Shown here one piece after another: positions 53,502 to 62,582 of a stretch of DNA of 64,000 nt (the first letter of the stretch is position 1; each line of letters begins with the position of its first letter). The notes beneath the pieces were generated by a model. The model did no database searches. It was not told the DNA's origin and worked only from the letters and a program-made list of their open reading frames with translations. The DNA is from an uncultured Clostridia bacterium (lineage in GTDB: Bacteria > Bacillota > Clostridia > TANB77 > CAG-508), in NCBI GenBank assembly GCA_934154445.1, contig CAKPGC010000007.1, positions 1 to 64,000 on the forward strand, given 5' to 3'. Position numbers and translations under genes: made by a program.

Positions 53502-53623
53502 AAAAAAACCTCCTAAAATAACTTTACATATTATGCTATAAGTATCTACTTTTTTTTATTTATTGTCAATAGTTTTTATAAATGTAATAAAATTTTAATC
53601 TTTTTGTAATATTGTTGTAATAT

Positions 53624-54880
53624 TTATTCTATTTTACTTAAATCTGGGGTTAATATTATTTCATCATAAATTGTTATACTTTTCATCGATTTTATATCGT
53701 CACTTGTAAATCCTAATTTTTTTAATTCATCTGTATCATAATTAGAAACTATAGAATATTTCTCATTTTTTCTTTTAATCTTCACCAATATTTTACTTAA
53801 ATAGCCCGCTCTATTTCTAACAACATAATTTAATCCATTTTCTTCTACAATTGCTTGGTTTGGTACTTTTAATCCTGTACTACTCCACCAAATTAAATCA
53901 AATGAAATTTTTCTATAATTTGCAAGTTCACTTATTTGATTATTAATTTCAAGAATTATTAATGTTTCTTCTTCGTTTTCTTGTGATATATATGATATCT
54001 TTGCATCAATTACTTTATTATTTGCTAGTCTTACCTTAACCTTATCTTCTAATTTTGCTTTTTTTGCCTCTTCTGAATTAGATATTGTAGCAATATAGCA
54101 TTGAGAGCTATCAATTATTTTTCCGCATTCATCATTTGTCGCTATTAGCTGTCCCGTTTTTAATTTTAAGCTTTCCAAAAATTCTTTATTTAATGTTGAA
54201 AAATTATTTGGTGTTAACGTTTCTTCTAACCCATCTACTTTATAAGAGACAACTCCACTTATTGGTGCCTTAATATACTCCGCTCCAGAATTTAATTGTT
54301 CTTCGAGGCTGTTTCTTTGAGTATATAATTCTTTTAAATATGTTCCTGCAGCACTTGTTTCTCCAGATATTTTAGCTTTTTTAGTAATGATGTCATTTAT
54401 TTGTTTCTTATATTCTGTTATTTTTGATATATCTGTCATTTTTCTTAGTGCTTCTACTTTTTCATCCAATTGATTTTCCAACAATTTCACGTCAGAGGAA
54501 AATGTACCTTTTTGGCCTTTCAATGCTTCTTGTATCTTTAAATCAAGTTCAGATATTTTTTGTTTAAGCTCATCTTCATTTTTGCTATAATATCTGTATA
54601 TAGATTCTCCTTTTGCTGTTTTTTCCCCTTCATTTTTTATTTGTTCCATACCATTTTTATAGTTATTTCCTTTTACCACTTGTTCATTTCTTATAACATA
54701 TCCTATATCTGTCTCTTCCAAGTATAAAGTACTTTTTTCTATTGTAACTTTATTTGTTGGTTCTTTTACAAGTAAATACACTGCATATATCAGATAAATT
54801 AACATTAAAAGGAACGCCACATATATAATTATTCTTTTACTATTAACTTTCTCTTTTCTTTTTTTATCTTCTTTTTTCAA
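53624..54880 (-). CDS. HlyD-like membrane-anchored protein of the division cluster
   Basis: 418 residues. A basic start, one membrane span (about 17-36), then a biotinyl-lipoyl/HlyD-like pattern: an N-terminal half barrel, a long coiled hairpin (about 105-200), the second lipoyl half (EYIKAPISGVVSYKVDGLEE near 205) and a beta barrel. No transport ATPase is adjacent. It lies between miaA and sepF. Because it overlaps miaA by 4 nt it is coupled to it. The role is probably envelope or division (inferred from neighbours). Confidence 0.82.
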   Translation of the reverse strand: MKKEDKKRKEKVNSKRIIIYVAFLLMLIYLIYAVYLLVKEPTNKVTIEKSTLYLEETDIGYVIRNEQVVKGNNYKNGMEQIKNEGEKTAKGESIYRYYSKNEDELKQKISELDLKIQEALKGQKGTFSSDVKLLENQLDEKVEALRKMTDISKITEYKKQINDIITKKAKISGETSAAGTYLKELYTQRNSLEEQLNSGAEYIKAPISGVVSYKVDGLEETLTPNNFSTLNKEFLESLKLKTGQLIATNDECGKIIDSSQCYIATISNSEEAKKAKLEDKVKVRLANNKVIDAKISYISQENEEETLIILEINNQISELANYRKISFDLIWWSSTGLKVPNQAIVEENGLNYVVRNRAGYLSKILVKIKRKNEKYSIVSNYDTDELKKLGFTSDDIKSMKSITIYDEIILTPDLSKIE

Positions 54881-55794
54881 CTTATTCCCTCCAAAATAAT
54901 ATTTATATTATTTTGTAAATTATTTGTTCCATCAAGCCATATTGTTTGTTTATTTTTTCTAAACCATGTCAATTGTCTTTTTGCATATCTTCTTGTTTCC
55001 ATTTTGATTTTGTCTATCATCTCTTCTTTTGTATAAATTCCATTTATATAATCAACTACCTCTTTATATCCTAATCCTTGCATTGCAGTTGGAAACTTAT
55101 CATATTTTTCTAAGATATTTTTTACTTCGTCGATCAATCCTTGTTCTATCATTATATCTACTCTCTTATTTATCCTTTGATATAATGTTTCTCTATCCCA
55201 ATTTATTGCAAATACTTTATAATCAAATTCAACTGGTTTTTTTCTTGATTCTAATTCTTGTTCTGTCTTTGTTTTTCCTGTAGATTTATATATTTCTAAA
55301 ACTCTCATAATTCTTTTTTTGTCATTTATGCTTATTTTTTCCATTGCAATTGGATCTATTTGCATAGCTTTTTTATACAATTTTTCTAAGCCTTGTTTTT
55401 CTATTATTTTTTCTAATTCTTTTCTATAATTTTCATCAATCTTTATATCATTATATTCTATCTCATATATTAAACTGTCTATATAAAGTCCTGTTCCACC
55501 AACTATTATAGGTATCTTACCTTTTGCTATAATCTCTTTTATTGCATTTTTGGCGTCTTGTTTGTACTGTGCGACACTATATCTTTCATTTGGAGATACA
55601 AAATCCAAAAGATAATGTTTTATTCCTTGCATTTCTTCCTTTGTTGGTTTTGCAGTTCCAATATTCATTTCCTTATATATTTGCATAGAATCTGCTGATA
55701 TTATTTCTCCATTAATCTTTTTTGCCAGTTCTATGGAAAGTGCTGTTTTTCCTGAAGCCGTCGGCCCACATATAACTATAACTTTTTTCTTCAT
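54877..55794 (-). CDS. miaA: tRNA dimethylallyltransferase
   Basis: Adds a dimethylallyl group to A37 of tRNAs that read UNN codons. 305 residues. P-loop ICGPTASGKTALSIELA at 7-23, SADSMQIYKEMNIGTAKPTKEE near 36, PIIVGGTGLYIDSLIYEIEY near 96 and RRYAKRQLTWFRKN near 270. It lies downstream of mutL, as usual. Its product matters for reading-frame maintenance in other bacteria. Confidence 0.97.
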   Translation of the reverse strand: MKKKVIVICGPTASGKTALSIELAKKINGEIISADSMQIYKEMNIGTAKPTKEEMQGIKHYLLDFVSPNERYSVAQYKQDAKNAIKEIIAKGKIPIIVGGTGLYIDSLIYEIEYNDIKIDENYRKELEKIIEKQGLEKLYKKAMQIDPIAMEKISINDKKRIMRVLEIYKSTGKTKTEQELESRKKPVEFDYKVFAINWDRETLYQRINKRVDIMIEQGLIDEVKNILEKYDKFPTAMQGLGYKEVVDYINGIYTKEEMIDKIKMETRRYAKRQLTWFRKNKQTIWLDGTNNLQNNINIILEGIS

Positions 55795-55805
55795 GTTAAC
55801 TACTC

Positions 55806-56231
55806 CTATTTATTAATGATACTTAAAATTCCTTGCTGAACGCTTCCTAAATACAAACTTTCAAACATTCCTACTATTAAAATTATAACTAATAAAATTA
55901 TAATACTTTTCTTGATTTGTTCTTTTTTTGCCTTTCCACTATTTATTTGTTCTATTTTTTTAAATGAGTAAGGTAATATTACATAACTATTTACTATTGT
56001 AAAAAGGGATACAAAAACAGTTTGGATTAATTTCATTGTTTCTTTATTTTCATAGGTAATTCCAATTTTAGATATATTGTATATTATAAATGTTATTATA
56101 TATACAATAACTAATCCTCCTACTATGTATGTACATTTAGCTGAATTTTCAATACTGCCTAAGTTGTGCCATGTCCATCTTAATAAAACTAAGAGTAATA
56201 TTACAACTATTAAAATTATTATCCAGGTCAT
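55806..56231 (-). CDS. Small four-span membrane protein
   Basis: 141 residues with predicted membrane spans near 3-18, 36-54, 68-88 and 108-128 and short charged loops (KKIEQINSGKAKKEQIKK). No conserved motif recognised. It lies between mutL and miaA (53 and 11 nt gaps), so likely co-transcribed. Confidence 0.75.
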   Translation of the reverse strand: MTWIIILIVVILLLVLLRWTWHNLGSIENSAKCTYIVGGLVIVYIITFIIYNISKIGITYENKETMKLIQTVFVSLFTIVNSYVILPYSFKKIEQINSGKAKKEQIKKSIIILLVIILIVGMFESLYLGSVQQGILSIINK

Positions 56232-56284
56232 ATTTTTCTCCCCTCTTCTAATTTTGGTTTATTGTTATATATTTTTCTATAAAG

Positions 56285-58651
56285 CTATTTTCTTGCAAAT
56301 TTTCTTTCTATATCATATTTGCTCATTTTTATAGCAGTAGGTCTTCCGTGTGGACATGTAAATGGATTTGGAAGTTCTAATAATTTGTCCATCAAACTTT
56401 CTACTTCGGCTTTATCTAATACCATATTTGCTTTAACTGCTGCTTTGCATGCTACTGTTGCTATGAACTTTTCTTCTTTTTCTTGTTTTGCTGTTCTTGC
56501 TACTGTATTTATTTCATCCAATGTTTCTAAAAATAGTTCTTTGTTATCTATATCTATGCAAATTGTTGGCACTCCTGTTAATTTTATTGTGTTCTCTCCA
56601 AATTCTTCCAAACAAAATCCTGCATTTTCAAACATTTCAATATTATCTTTTGCGATTTCCATTTCTTTGTGAGATAGAGTTATTATATCTGGTAATAATA
56701 GCATTTGTGAATCCTTTGTTCCTTCGCTATAATAGTTTTTCTTTACTTTTTCATACATAATTCTTTCATGTGCTGCATGTTGGTCTATTATGTACATTTC
56801 TTTATCCATCTCTATTATTATGTATGTATTAAATACTATTCCTATAAACTTATAGATTGGTTTTTTATACTCTTCATTTTCTTCAAATACAGACATATTG
56901 TCTTTGATTAAATCAATTGTTGTATCTTTTGGTTTTTGTTCTATTTCATCATTATTGTTTAATATTGGTTTTGTACCAAATAATTTTTCATACATTTCAT
57001 TAAAGTCTATAGGTGTTTTATCTTCATATTGGTTGTTTTCTAATTCATGTATTTGCTCTTTTATCTTTTCTATTTTTTCTTCTGTCTCTGATGTCTCTTT
57101 TATTGTTTCTGCATCCGCTTTTTCATTTCTATTTTCTTCTACATTTTCTTTTTTTGGCTCTTCAACAATTTCTTCCGTGCTTTCTTTTTTTGGTTCTTCA
57201 GCAATTTCTTCCGTGCTTTCTTTTCTTGGTTCTTCTGAAATTTCTTCTGAATTTTCTTTTTTTGGCTCTTCTGAAATTTCTTCTGCATTTTCTTTTTTTG
57301 GCTCTTCTACATTTTCTTCTAACTTGTTATTTGGTTCTTCTTTTGGTGTATCTGTCTTGGTAAATATGTCTGTTTCTAAATTCTCTTTCATTTCCACATA
57401 GTTTTCATTTAACTTTATTGTAGGATTTTCCTCAACTTGTTTTTCAAGATCTTTCTGCATCTTTCTTAATTGTTCAAGTACGTCTGCTGTGTTCACTGGG
57501 CCTCCTTGTCCCATTTTTAAAGTATCTTGAACATTGGTTTTTATTTTACTTTCTTCTTCATTATATTGTTCTATTTTCTTTGTTTCATTTTTTCTAAAAT
57601 CGAACAATCCTTGTGATTTGTTTTCTTCTTTTATTTCTTGTTTTTCAGTATTAGCAACTAATTCACTTTTTAATAGAGTGTCTTTTATTGCATGATATAT
57701 TGATTGAAAAATTTTATTTTCTTCCTCAAACCTTACTTCTAATTTAGCTGGATGTACATTTACATCTACCTTAGATGGATTCATATTTATATTTAAAATG
57801 ACAAATCCAAATTTTCCTATTGGAATTAAGCCTTTAAATGCTTGTTCCGTTGCTGCTGATAATGTTTTGTCTTTTATATATCTTTTATTGACAAAAAATA
57901 ATTGATTTGACCTATTTGATCTTGCTATCTCAGGTTTTCCTATTACACCTGAAATTTTTATATCTTCATAAGTATATTCAACTGGCAATACTCCTGTAGC
58001 TACATCTTTTCCATATATACTATATATCACACTTTTTATGTCTCCATTTCCATTTGTCTGGATTACTGTTTTTCCTGTATTTATTAATTTTATAGCTATA
58101 TCAGGGTTTACTAAAGCGATTCTTGTAATTACATCTTCAACATATCCTGATTCTGTATAATCCTTTTTTAAGAACTTATATCTTACTGGAGTATTAAAAA
58201 ATAAATTCTTAACTGTTATTGATGTTCCTGTTTGACAGCCAACCTCTTGCTTATCTAACACATTCCCCGCTTCTACTACTATTTTGTATCCTGTATCTTG
58301 ACTTTCAGTTTTAGATATCATTTCAACATTTGCTATTGCTGCAATACTTGCCAAGGCTTCTCCTCTGAATCCCATTGATGTCACAACGTCTAAGTCTTCT
58401 GCACTCCTTATTTTACTTGTTGCATGTCTTTCGAATGCAATTTCTAAATCATCTGGTGCAATTCCTTTACCATTGTCAGTTACCTTTATAAATGAAATTC
58501 CTCCATTTCTTATTTCTACTGTTATGTTATTTGCTCCTGCGTCTATAGAGTTTTCCACCATTTCCTTTATTACTGAAGCTGGTCTTTCTATAACTTCTCC
58601 AGCTGCTATTTTATTTATAGTTAAGTCATCTAGTAATACTATGTTTCCCAT
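56285..58651 (-). CDS. mutL: DNA mismatch repair protein MutL with an acidic repeat linker
   Basis: 788 residues; typical MutL is 600-680. The N-terminal GHKL ATPase has KIAAGEVIERPASVIKEMVENS near 11, GFRGEALASIAAI near 91 and the DNA-binding VDVNVHPAKLEVRF near 299. The C-terminal domain keeps endonuclease DQHAAHERIMYEK near 625 and CPHGRPTAI near 770. Between them, about residues 455-520, there is a Glu/Lys/Pro repeat: five near-copies of a ~14-residue unit (EEPKKEN-x-EEI). ATG 58651 follows GGAGG. Methyl-directed MutH is not expected here. Confidence 0.95.
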   Translation of the reverse strand: MGNIVLLDDLTINKIAAGEVIERPASVIKEMVENSIDAGANNITVEIRNGGISFIKVTDNGKGIAPDDLEIAFERHATSKIRSAEDLDVVTSMGFRGEALASIAAIANVEMISKTESQDTGYKIVVEAGNVLDKQEVGCQTGTSITVKNLFFNTPVRYKFLKKDYTESGYVEDVITRIALVNPDIAIKLINTGKTVIQTNGNGDIKSVIYSIYGKDVATGVLPVEYTYEDIKISGVIGKPEIARSNRSNQLFFVNKRYIKDKTLSAATEQAFKGLIPIGKFGFVILNINMNPSKVDVNVHPAKLEVRFEEENKIFQSIYHAIKDTLLKSELVANTEKQEIKEENKSQGLFDFRKNETKKIEQYNEEESKIKTNVQDTLKMGQGGPVNTADVLEQLRKMQKDLEKQVEENPTIKLNENYVEMKENLETDIFTKTDTPKEEPNNKLEENVEEPKKENAEEISEEPKKENSEEISEEPRKESTEEIAEEPKKESTEEIVEEPKKENVEENRNEKADAETIKETSETEEKIEKIKEQIHELENNQYEDKTPIDFNEMYEKLFGTKPILNNNDEIEQKPKDTTIDLIKDNMSVFEENEEYKKPIYKFIGIVFNTYIIIEMDKEMYIIDQHAAHERIMYEKVKKNYYSEGTKDSQMLLLPDIITLSHKEMEIAKDNIEMFENAGFCLEEFGENTIKLTGVPTICIDIDNKELFLETLDEINTVARTAKQEKEEKFIATVACKAAVKANMVLDKAEVESLMDKLLELPNPFTCPHGRPTAIKMSKYDIERKFARK

Positions 58652-58745
58652 TAATATGACCTCCATTTTTTACTTTTCTATTTGATGCTATTATATCATT
58701 ACTTTTTTTATTTTGTATAGTTATTTTTTAAATTTTTTTAATATA

Positions 58746-58777
58746 AAATAGTTGATATACTAATATATCAACTATTT
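58746..58777 (-). terminator. Terminator between secF and mutL
   Basis: A perfect 14-bp inverted repeat (58746-58759 with 58764-58777, loop CTAA), then a TTTTATATT tract on the minus strand. It ends the HD-secD-secF unit. Confidence 0.8.
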
Positions 58778-58793
58778 ATTGTTTTATTCTATA

Positions 58794-59450
58794 TTATTTA
58801 GTTGTTTCATCTGCTATTTTCTTTTCCAAATCCCCATCAAATTTAGTTGTACAAATATATGTTGATAGCATATAAACTATCAATATTGTTGGGATTGTGA
58901 ATCCGCCTATTGGCATTCTGGTAATTGCCATAACTCCTAATAGGACTAATTGTGATAAAACTATTATTCCTATTGCTTGTGTTAAAATTTCAAATGAGTT
59001 TAACTTATTATATCTAATAACTAAATATGCTAAAATAACTATAGTAGCTATTCCGAATGGTATTATATATGGTTTTATAATATCTCTTCCTCTTATATGT
59101 GATACATCTTCAATTGTTATATTATCTGAAGATAATTCTGTACCATATTTTTCATTAATTTTTGATACCAATTCATTTTTTTGTTCTTCAGTAATTTCAG
59201 TTGTAGTAATGCTTACTGCATCTTTATATACTTCTATTGGTCTAATAATTACTGGTTGTCCTTCAAACACTTCATTTGTTATTTCTTTTATATCTTTTTC
59301 CTCAAATTGTTTTCCTAAATTAAGCTCAACTTGTTTGCTATCTTGATATTTTAATTCAAAGGCTAATCCTTTTGTATAAATCATAATAGCGCCTAATACT
59401 AATATAATTGCTATTAATATTACTAAAATCTTTGTACTTTTTTGTTTCAT
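58794..59450 (-). CDS. secF: Divergent, short SecF-like translocase accessory protein
   Basis: 218 residues against ~300 in usual SecF. One N-terminal span (8-26), an outer domain of about 100 residues (VEDVSHIRGRDIIKPYII leading to span 2) and about three more spans. The usual cytosolic loop D-x-I-V-V-F-D-R-I-R is absent. It follows the SecD-like gene by 12 nt. Called SecF because of order, topology and the GRDIIKPYIIPF(G) segment. Confidence 0.7.
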   Translation of the reverse strand: MKQKSTKILVILIAIILVLGAIMIYTKGLAFELKYQDSKQVELNLGKQFEEKDIKEITNEVFEGQPVIIRPIEVYKDAVSITTTEITEEQKNELVSKINEKYGTELSSDNITIEDVSHIRGRDIIKPYIIPFGIATIVILAYLVIRYNKLNSFEILTQAIGIIVLSQLVLLGVMAITRMPIGGFTIPTILIVYMLSTYICTTKFDGDLEKKIADETTK

Positions 59451-59462
59451 GATTCATACCTC

Positions 59463-60827
59463 CTATTTTTCTTCTATATCTATTTTTAATAAACTTCTTG
59501 TTATTACTGCATTATAAGTTGCAATCATTATTAATCCCCAGAATGTTATCATTCCAAAACTGCTTATAGGTATCCATTTTATAAAACAAAATACTATTGT
59601 TATTAAACAAATTGGTATTATTCTGCCAAAGAATTTTTTATATGTTTCTAATGTAGCTTTATTTACTATATTATTATTTTTTTCTATATTATTCAGAATC
59701 ATAACTGTAAATATATAGTTTAAAATCAATATTGTCAAAATTCCAAATATTGATTCTATTGAAATAACAACATTTGCATATCTTATTAATAATAAATATA
59801 AAGCCACTAATCCAACATAAGAAATTCCTGCTAACAATCCTTTTGTCTTATATTTGATTATTAAAGCAATTAAACCAATAACTACTACAATTAATACTGC
59901 AATTACTATAAGTCCTAAATCTTGTTTACTTATATCTGATAATATATATTGATTTTTTTCTATATCATATTCTACTGGTAAGTTTCCATTATTTAATACT
60001 GTTGCAATATTTTGTGCTTGTGAAATATAATTTTGCAATGTATCTGTGTCTGTTGTTGCAGAACCTATTGATAATTGTATTTTTCCTGTTGTTATTGGTT
60101 CATCAAAGCTTGTTGTCATTATTTCATCATCATCTATTTTCATTTTTATTTGCTTTTGGGTTGATTTATTTGTTGAGTTTTCTGTCTCAGTGTTTTCTGT
60201 AGTGTTTTCATCTGATTCTGTGTTATTTTCGTCTGATGATGTTGTGTTACTTTCTTTTGAAGTAGCATAAGTTTTGCTTATATCTTCTAATTTACTTTTT
60301 CCATCCTTATTAAAAGCTATTTCTAAATATACAGATGTTCCTGATGTTGTTGTATTGTATAAAACATTTGCTGATTTTAAATTGTTGTTATTTAATAATA
60401 CTTCTTCTGTTTCATTGTCTATAATTTCAAATTTTCCTACTGTACTTAAATTTGAGACCAAAGTATCTGTTTTGGTGTTTTCTGGTATTTCTATTATTAT
60501 TTCACCTGTTTTTGTATTTAAGCTGATATTATATTCCTCAACTCCTAATGCTTTTAATCTTCCTTCCAAAACTTTTTTAGATTTATTAAAGTTGTCCTCT
60601 GTTTTTTCCTCATCACTTGTATCATCTTTTATTTTTAATTTTATTGTTCTTGCACCTTCTAAATTCATTGAGTATGAATAATCTTTTATTGTGTTACTCA
60701 TTTGGTTCTTATTTTGTTTGTATATACCAAAAAATCCTATCATTGATATCAAAATAATTAATAAAACAATTGTTAATATTTTTATTGTTTTTATTACATT
60801 TTTATTATTTGTACTTTGTTTTTTCAT
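59463..60827 (-). CDS. secD: Divergent SecD-like translocase accessory protein
   Basis: 454 residues. One N-terminal span (about 17-35), a large outer domain with the SecD-like VLEGRLKALGVEEYNISLNTKTGEIIIEIPE near 85-115, an insertion of about 35 residues of Ser/Asn/Thr/Glu (about 190-225), and a C-terminal group of about five spans. SecD with SecF uses the proton gradient to help protein export. Downstream of an HD hydrolase by 15 nt. The P1 loop is shortened compared with standard SecD. Confidence 0.78.
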   Translation of the reverse strand: MKKQSTNNKNVIKTIKILTIVLLIILISMIGFFGIYKQNKNQMSNTIKDYSYSMNLEGARTIKLKIKDDTSDEEKTEDNFNKSKKVLEGRLKALGVEEYNISLNTKTGEIIIEIPENTKTDTLVSNLSTVGKFEIIDNETEEVLLNNNNLKSANVLYNTTTSGTSVYLEIAFNKDGKSKLEDISKTYATSKESNTTSSDENNTESDENTTENTETENSTNKSTQKQIKMKIDDDEIMTTSFDEPITTGKIQLSIGSATTDTDTLQNYISQAQNIATVLNNGNLPVEYDIEKNQYILSDISKQDLGLIVIAVLIVVVIGLIALIIKYKTKGLLAGISYVGLVALYLLLIRYANVVISIESIFGILTILILNYIFTVMILNNIEKNNNIVNKATLETYKKFFGRIIPICLITIVFCFIKWIPISSFGMITFWGLIMIATYNAVITRSLLKIDIEEK

Positions 60828-60842
60828 TTTATTTCCTCCATA

Positions 60843-61502
60843 TTATAGTAGTTTTGTATTATTTATTATTAATTCAAACCATAGTTTTAAAAATTTTGCT
60901 GCATATTTACTCATCATTGTTCTATCCATAAATATTTCAAAATAATCTAAAACTGGACATATTTTTGTATCTATTGTTAAATTTAATAGCAGTTTTCTTT
61001 CTTCTGAATCTAATGTTAGTTCTGCATTTGTTACAGCATAATTAACTCTATCATGTATGTCGAAGTTTGATAAGTTTCTATTTACCACCCTATCTCTGTG
61101 CACATCAGATTTATCTGCAAGTATTAATGCTGCTGATATATCACTAATTGCATTCCCAGTTTTTTCATCATGGTTTCCTATTGCCATCATTATTTCTGTT
61201 CTTTCTTCTACTGGCATCCCCATATCTTTTAGAATGTTATATGCTAAAATCGCACCGCTATGTGCATGATCTACTCTGTTTACACAATTTCCTATGTCAT
61301 GCATATATCCTGCTATTCTTGTTAATTCAACTGTTCTTTCTGGATATCCTAATTTTTCTAATATATCTCCTGCTCTTTTGGATACTATTGATATATGTCT
61401 GTGTGAATGTTCTGTATAACCTAATGCATTTAATTGTTTTTGTGCTCCTCTTATCAAAGCATCTACTTCAGGATTTTCTTTAACATCTTTTAAAGTTATC
61501 AT
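60843..61502 (-). CDS. HD-domain phosphohydrolase
   Basis: 219 residues. The HD motif lies in RIAGYMHDIGNCVNR near 64-78 (H and D), with an earlier metal-type His in EHSHRHISIV near 36 and a later HDEKTGNAISDISAALILADKSD near 108-130. It probably binds divalent metals and hydrolyses a phosphoester or nucleotide; the substrate is unknown. It is the first gene of a unit with secD and secF. Confidence 0.88.
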   Translation of the reverse strand: MITLKDVKENPEVDALIRGAQKQLNALGYTEHSHRHISIVSKRAGDILEKLGYPERTVELTRIAGYMHDIGNCVNRVDHAHSGAILAYNILKDMGMPVEERTEIMMAIGNHDEKTGNAISDISAALILADKSDVHRDRVVNRNLSNFDIHDRVNYAVTNAELTLDSEERKLLLNLTIDTKICPVLDYFEIFMDRTMMSKYAAKFLKLWFELIINNTKLL

Positions 61503-61626
61503 TTGTTTCCTCCTTTAGTCTTTTTAAATTTTATATTAATTTAATAAAAATATCAACTATTTTTTATAAATTTCTAATTATATATATTATTATATTATGT
61601 TTTGTTATTCTAATTGTTATGCAAAA

Positions 61627-61655
61627 AAGAACTTTATAATGATAAAGTTCTATGA
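61627..61655 (-). terminator. Terminator of tRNA-Thr, with duplicated 3' arm
   Basis: AGAACTTTAT (61628-61637) pairs with ATAAAGTTCT (61642-61651) and is followed on the minus strand by TTTTTT. A second copy of the right arm lies at 61655-61664, so a second, longer stem can form. The rest of 61503-61626 is AT-rich and empty. Confidence 0.82.
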
Positions 61656-61683
61656 TAAAGTTCTTCTTTGCCTTATAATGTTT

Positions 61684-61759
61684 TGGAGCTTACAACGGGA
61701 ATCGAACCCGTGACCTCAGCCTTACCAAGGCTGCACTCTACCTACTGAGCTATGCAAGC
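61684..61759 (-). tRNA. tRNA-Thr (anticodon GGU)
   Basis: On the minus strand the acceptor GCTTGCA pairs with TGTAAGC (one G-U). The anticodon stem CAGCC/GGCTG encloses the TTGGTAA loop with GGT. GGTTCGA and an encoded CCA are present. It lies downstream of sigH. Confidence 0.95.
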
Positions 61760-61783
61760 ATTTATAAAAATTAATATTATAAA

Positions 61784-61816
61784 TTGGAAGTTAGACTTTA
61801 AAAGTCTAATTTCCAA
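61784..61816 (-). terminator. Hairpin between sigH and tRNA-Thr
   Basis: TTAGACTTT (61791-61799) pairs with AAAGTCTAA (61801-61809), and TTGGAA (61784-61789) with TTCCAA (61811-61816). Its T-tract is weak (TTTATAATATT), so some read-through into tRNA-Thr may occur. Confidence 0.65.
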
Positions 61817-61822
61817 CTTAAT

Positions 61823-62458
61823 TTAAAATATATTTTTTATTGCTTTTTTTCTTATTCTTTGAATAGCATTATCTACTGATTTTATTGGAGTATCTAATTT
61901 TTTGGCAATTATTTCATAAGTTTCCCCTTGCATATATCTCTCTAATACCTTCTCCTCAAATTTGCTTAGAGATTTACTCATAGTATTTTGGATTTCATTA
62001 AAATACTCTCTTTTCATTATTGTTTCTAATGGATCTTCTATTGTATCGACTTCGAATGTCTCTATTAATTCTGTTCCATCTTCATCATTATCATAAGCAG
62101 ATGTATTTAAAGACAAATAGGAATTTAGTGGTATATGTTTTTGTCTATTTGAACTTTTAATAGCTGTGATTAATTGTCTCTCTACACATAAGTTTGCAAA
62201 TGTTTTAAATGTATTTTGTTTGCCACTATCAAAATTTTTTATTGCTTTATATAGTCCTATCATTCCTTCTTGTATAATGTCCTCTTTTTCTGCTCCGATT
62301 ATAAAATATTTTCCAACTTTGGAATTAACTAGGTCTTTGTATTTTTCTAATAGAAAGGATAATGCCTGCTCGTCCCCTTCTTTTATTTGAGATATTATTT
62401 GTTCATCTGTTAAGTTTCCATATTTTTCTGTTGTATAATATACGTTTTCTTTTTGCAT
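61823..62458 (-). CDS. sigH: RNA polymerase sigma-H-type factor
   Basis: Directs transcription at the onset of sporulation and of competence in Firmicutes. 211 residues. Region 2 has KYKDLVNSKVGKYFIIGAEKEDIIQEGMIGLYKAIKNFD near 39-78 and TFKTFANLCVERQLITAIKSS near 83, including the conserved QEG-IGLYKA. Region 4 ends with the HTH GETYEIIAKKLDTPIKSVDNAIQRIRKKA near 182. No anti-sigma factor is adjacent. Confidence 0.95.
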   Translation of the reverse strand: MQKENVYYTTEKYGNLTDEQIISQIKEGDEQALSFLLEKYKDLVNSKVGKYFIIGAEKEDIIQEGMIGLYKAIKNFDSGKQNTFKTFANLCVERQLITAIKSSNRQKHIPLNSYLSLNTSAYDNDEDGTELIETFEVDTIEDPLETIMKREYFNEIQNTMSKSLSKFEEKVLERYMQGETYEIIAKKLDTPIKSVDNAIQRIRKKAIKNIF

Positions 62459-62539
62459 GTATTCTTAATACCTCCAAATGTTCTTTTTGTCATTATATAT
62501 TTGCAAACCCCGAAAAGTCAAGAGTTTTTACAAAAAATT

Positions 62540-62575
62540 AGCATATTGTTTTATTTTATTTTAAAACAATATGCT
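62540..62575 (-). terminator. Terminator after the GH18 gene
   Basis: A perfect 14-bp stem (62540-62553 with 62562-62575), followed by AATTTTTTG on the minus strand. Confidence 0.87.
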
Positions 62576-62582
62576 GTATTTA

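Noticed and set aside
57013..57363. Plus-strand ORFs with Phe/Ser/Leu repeats opposite mutL
   Set aside because: Mirror image of the Glu/Lys/Pro repeat in MutL; no start signals.
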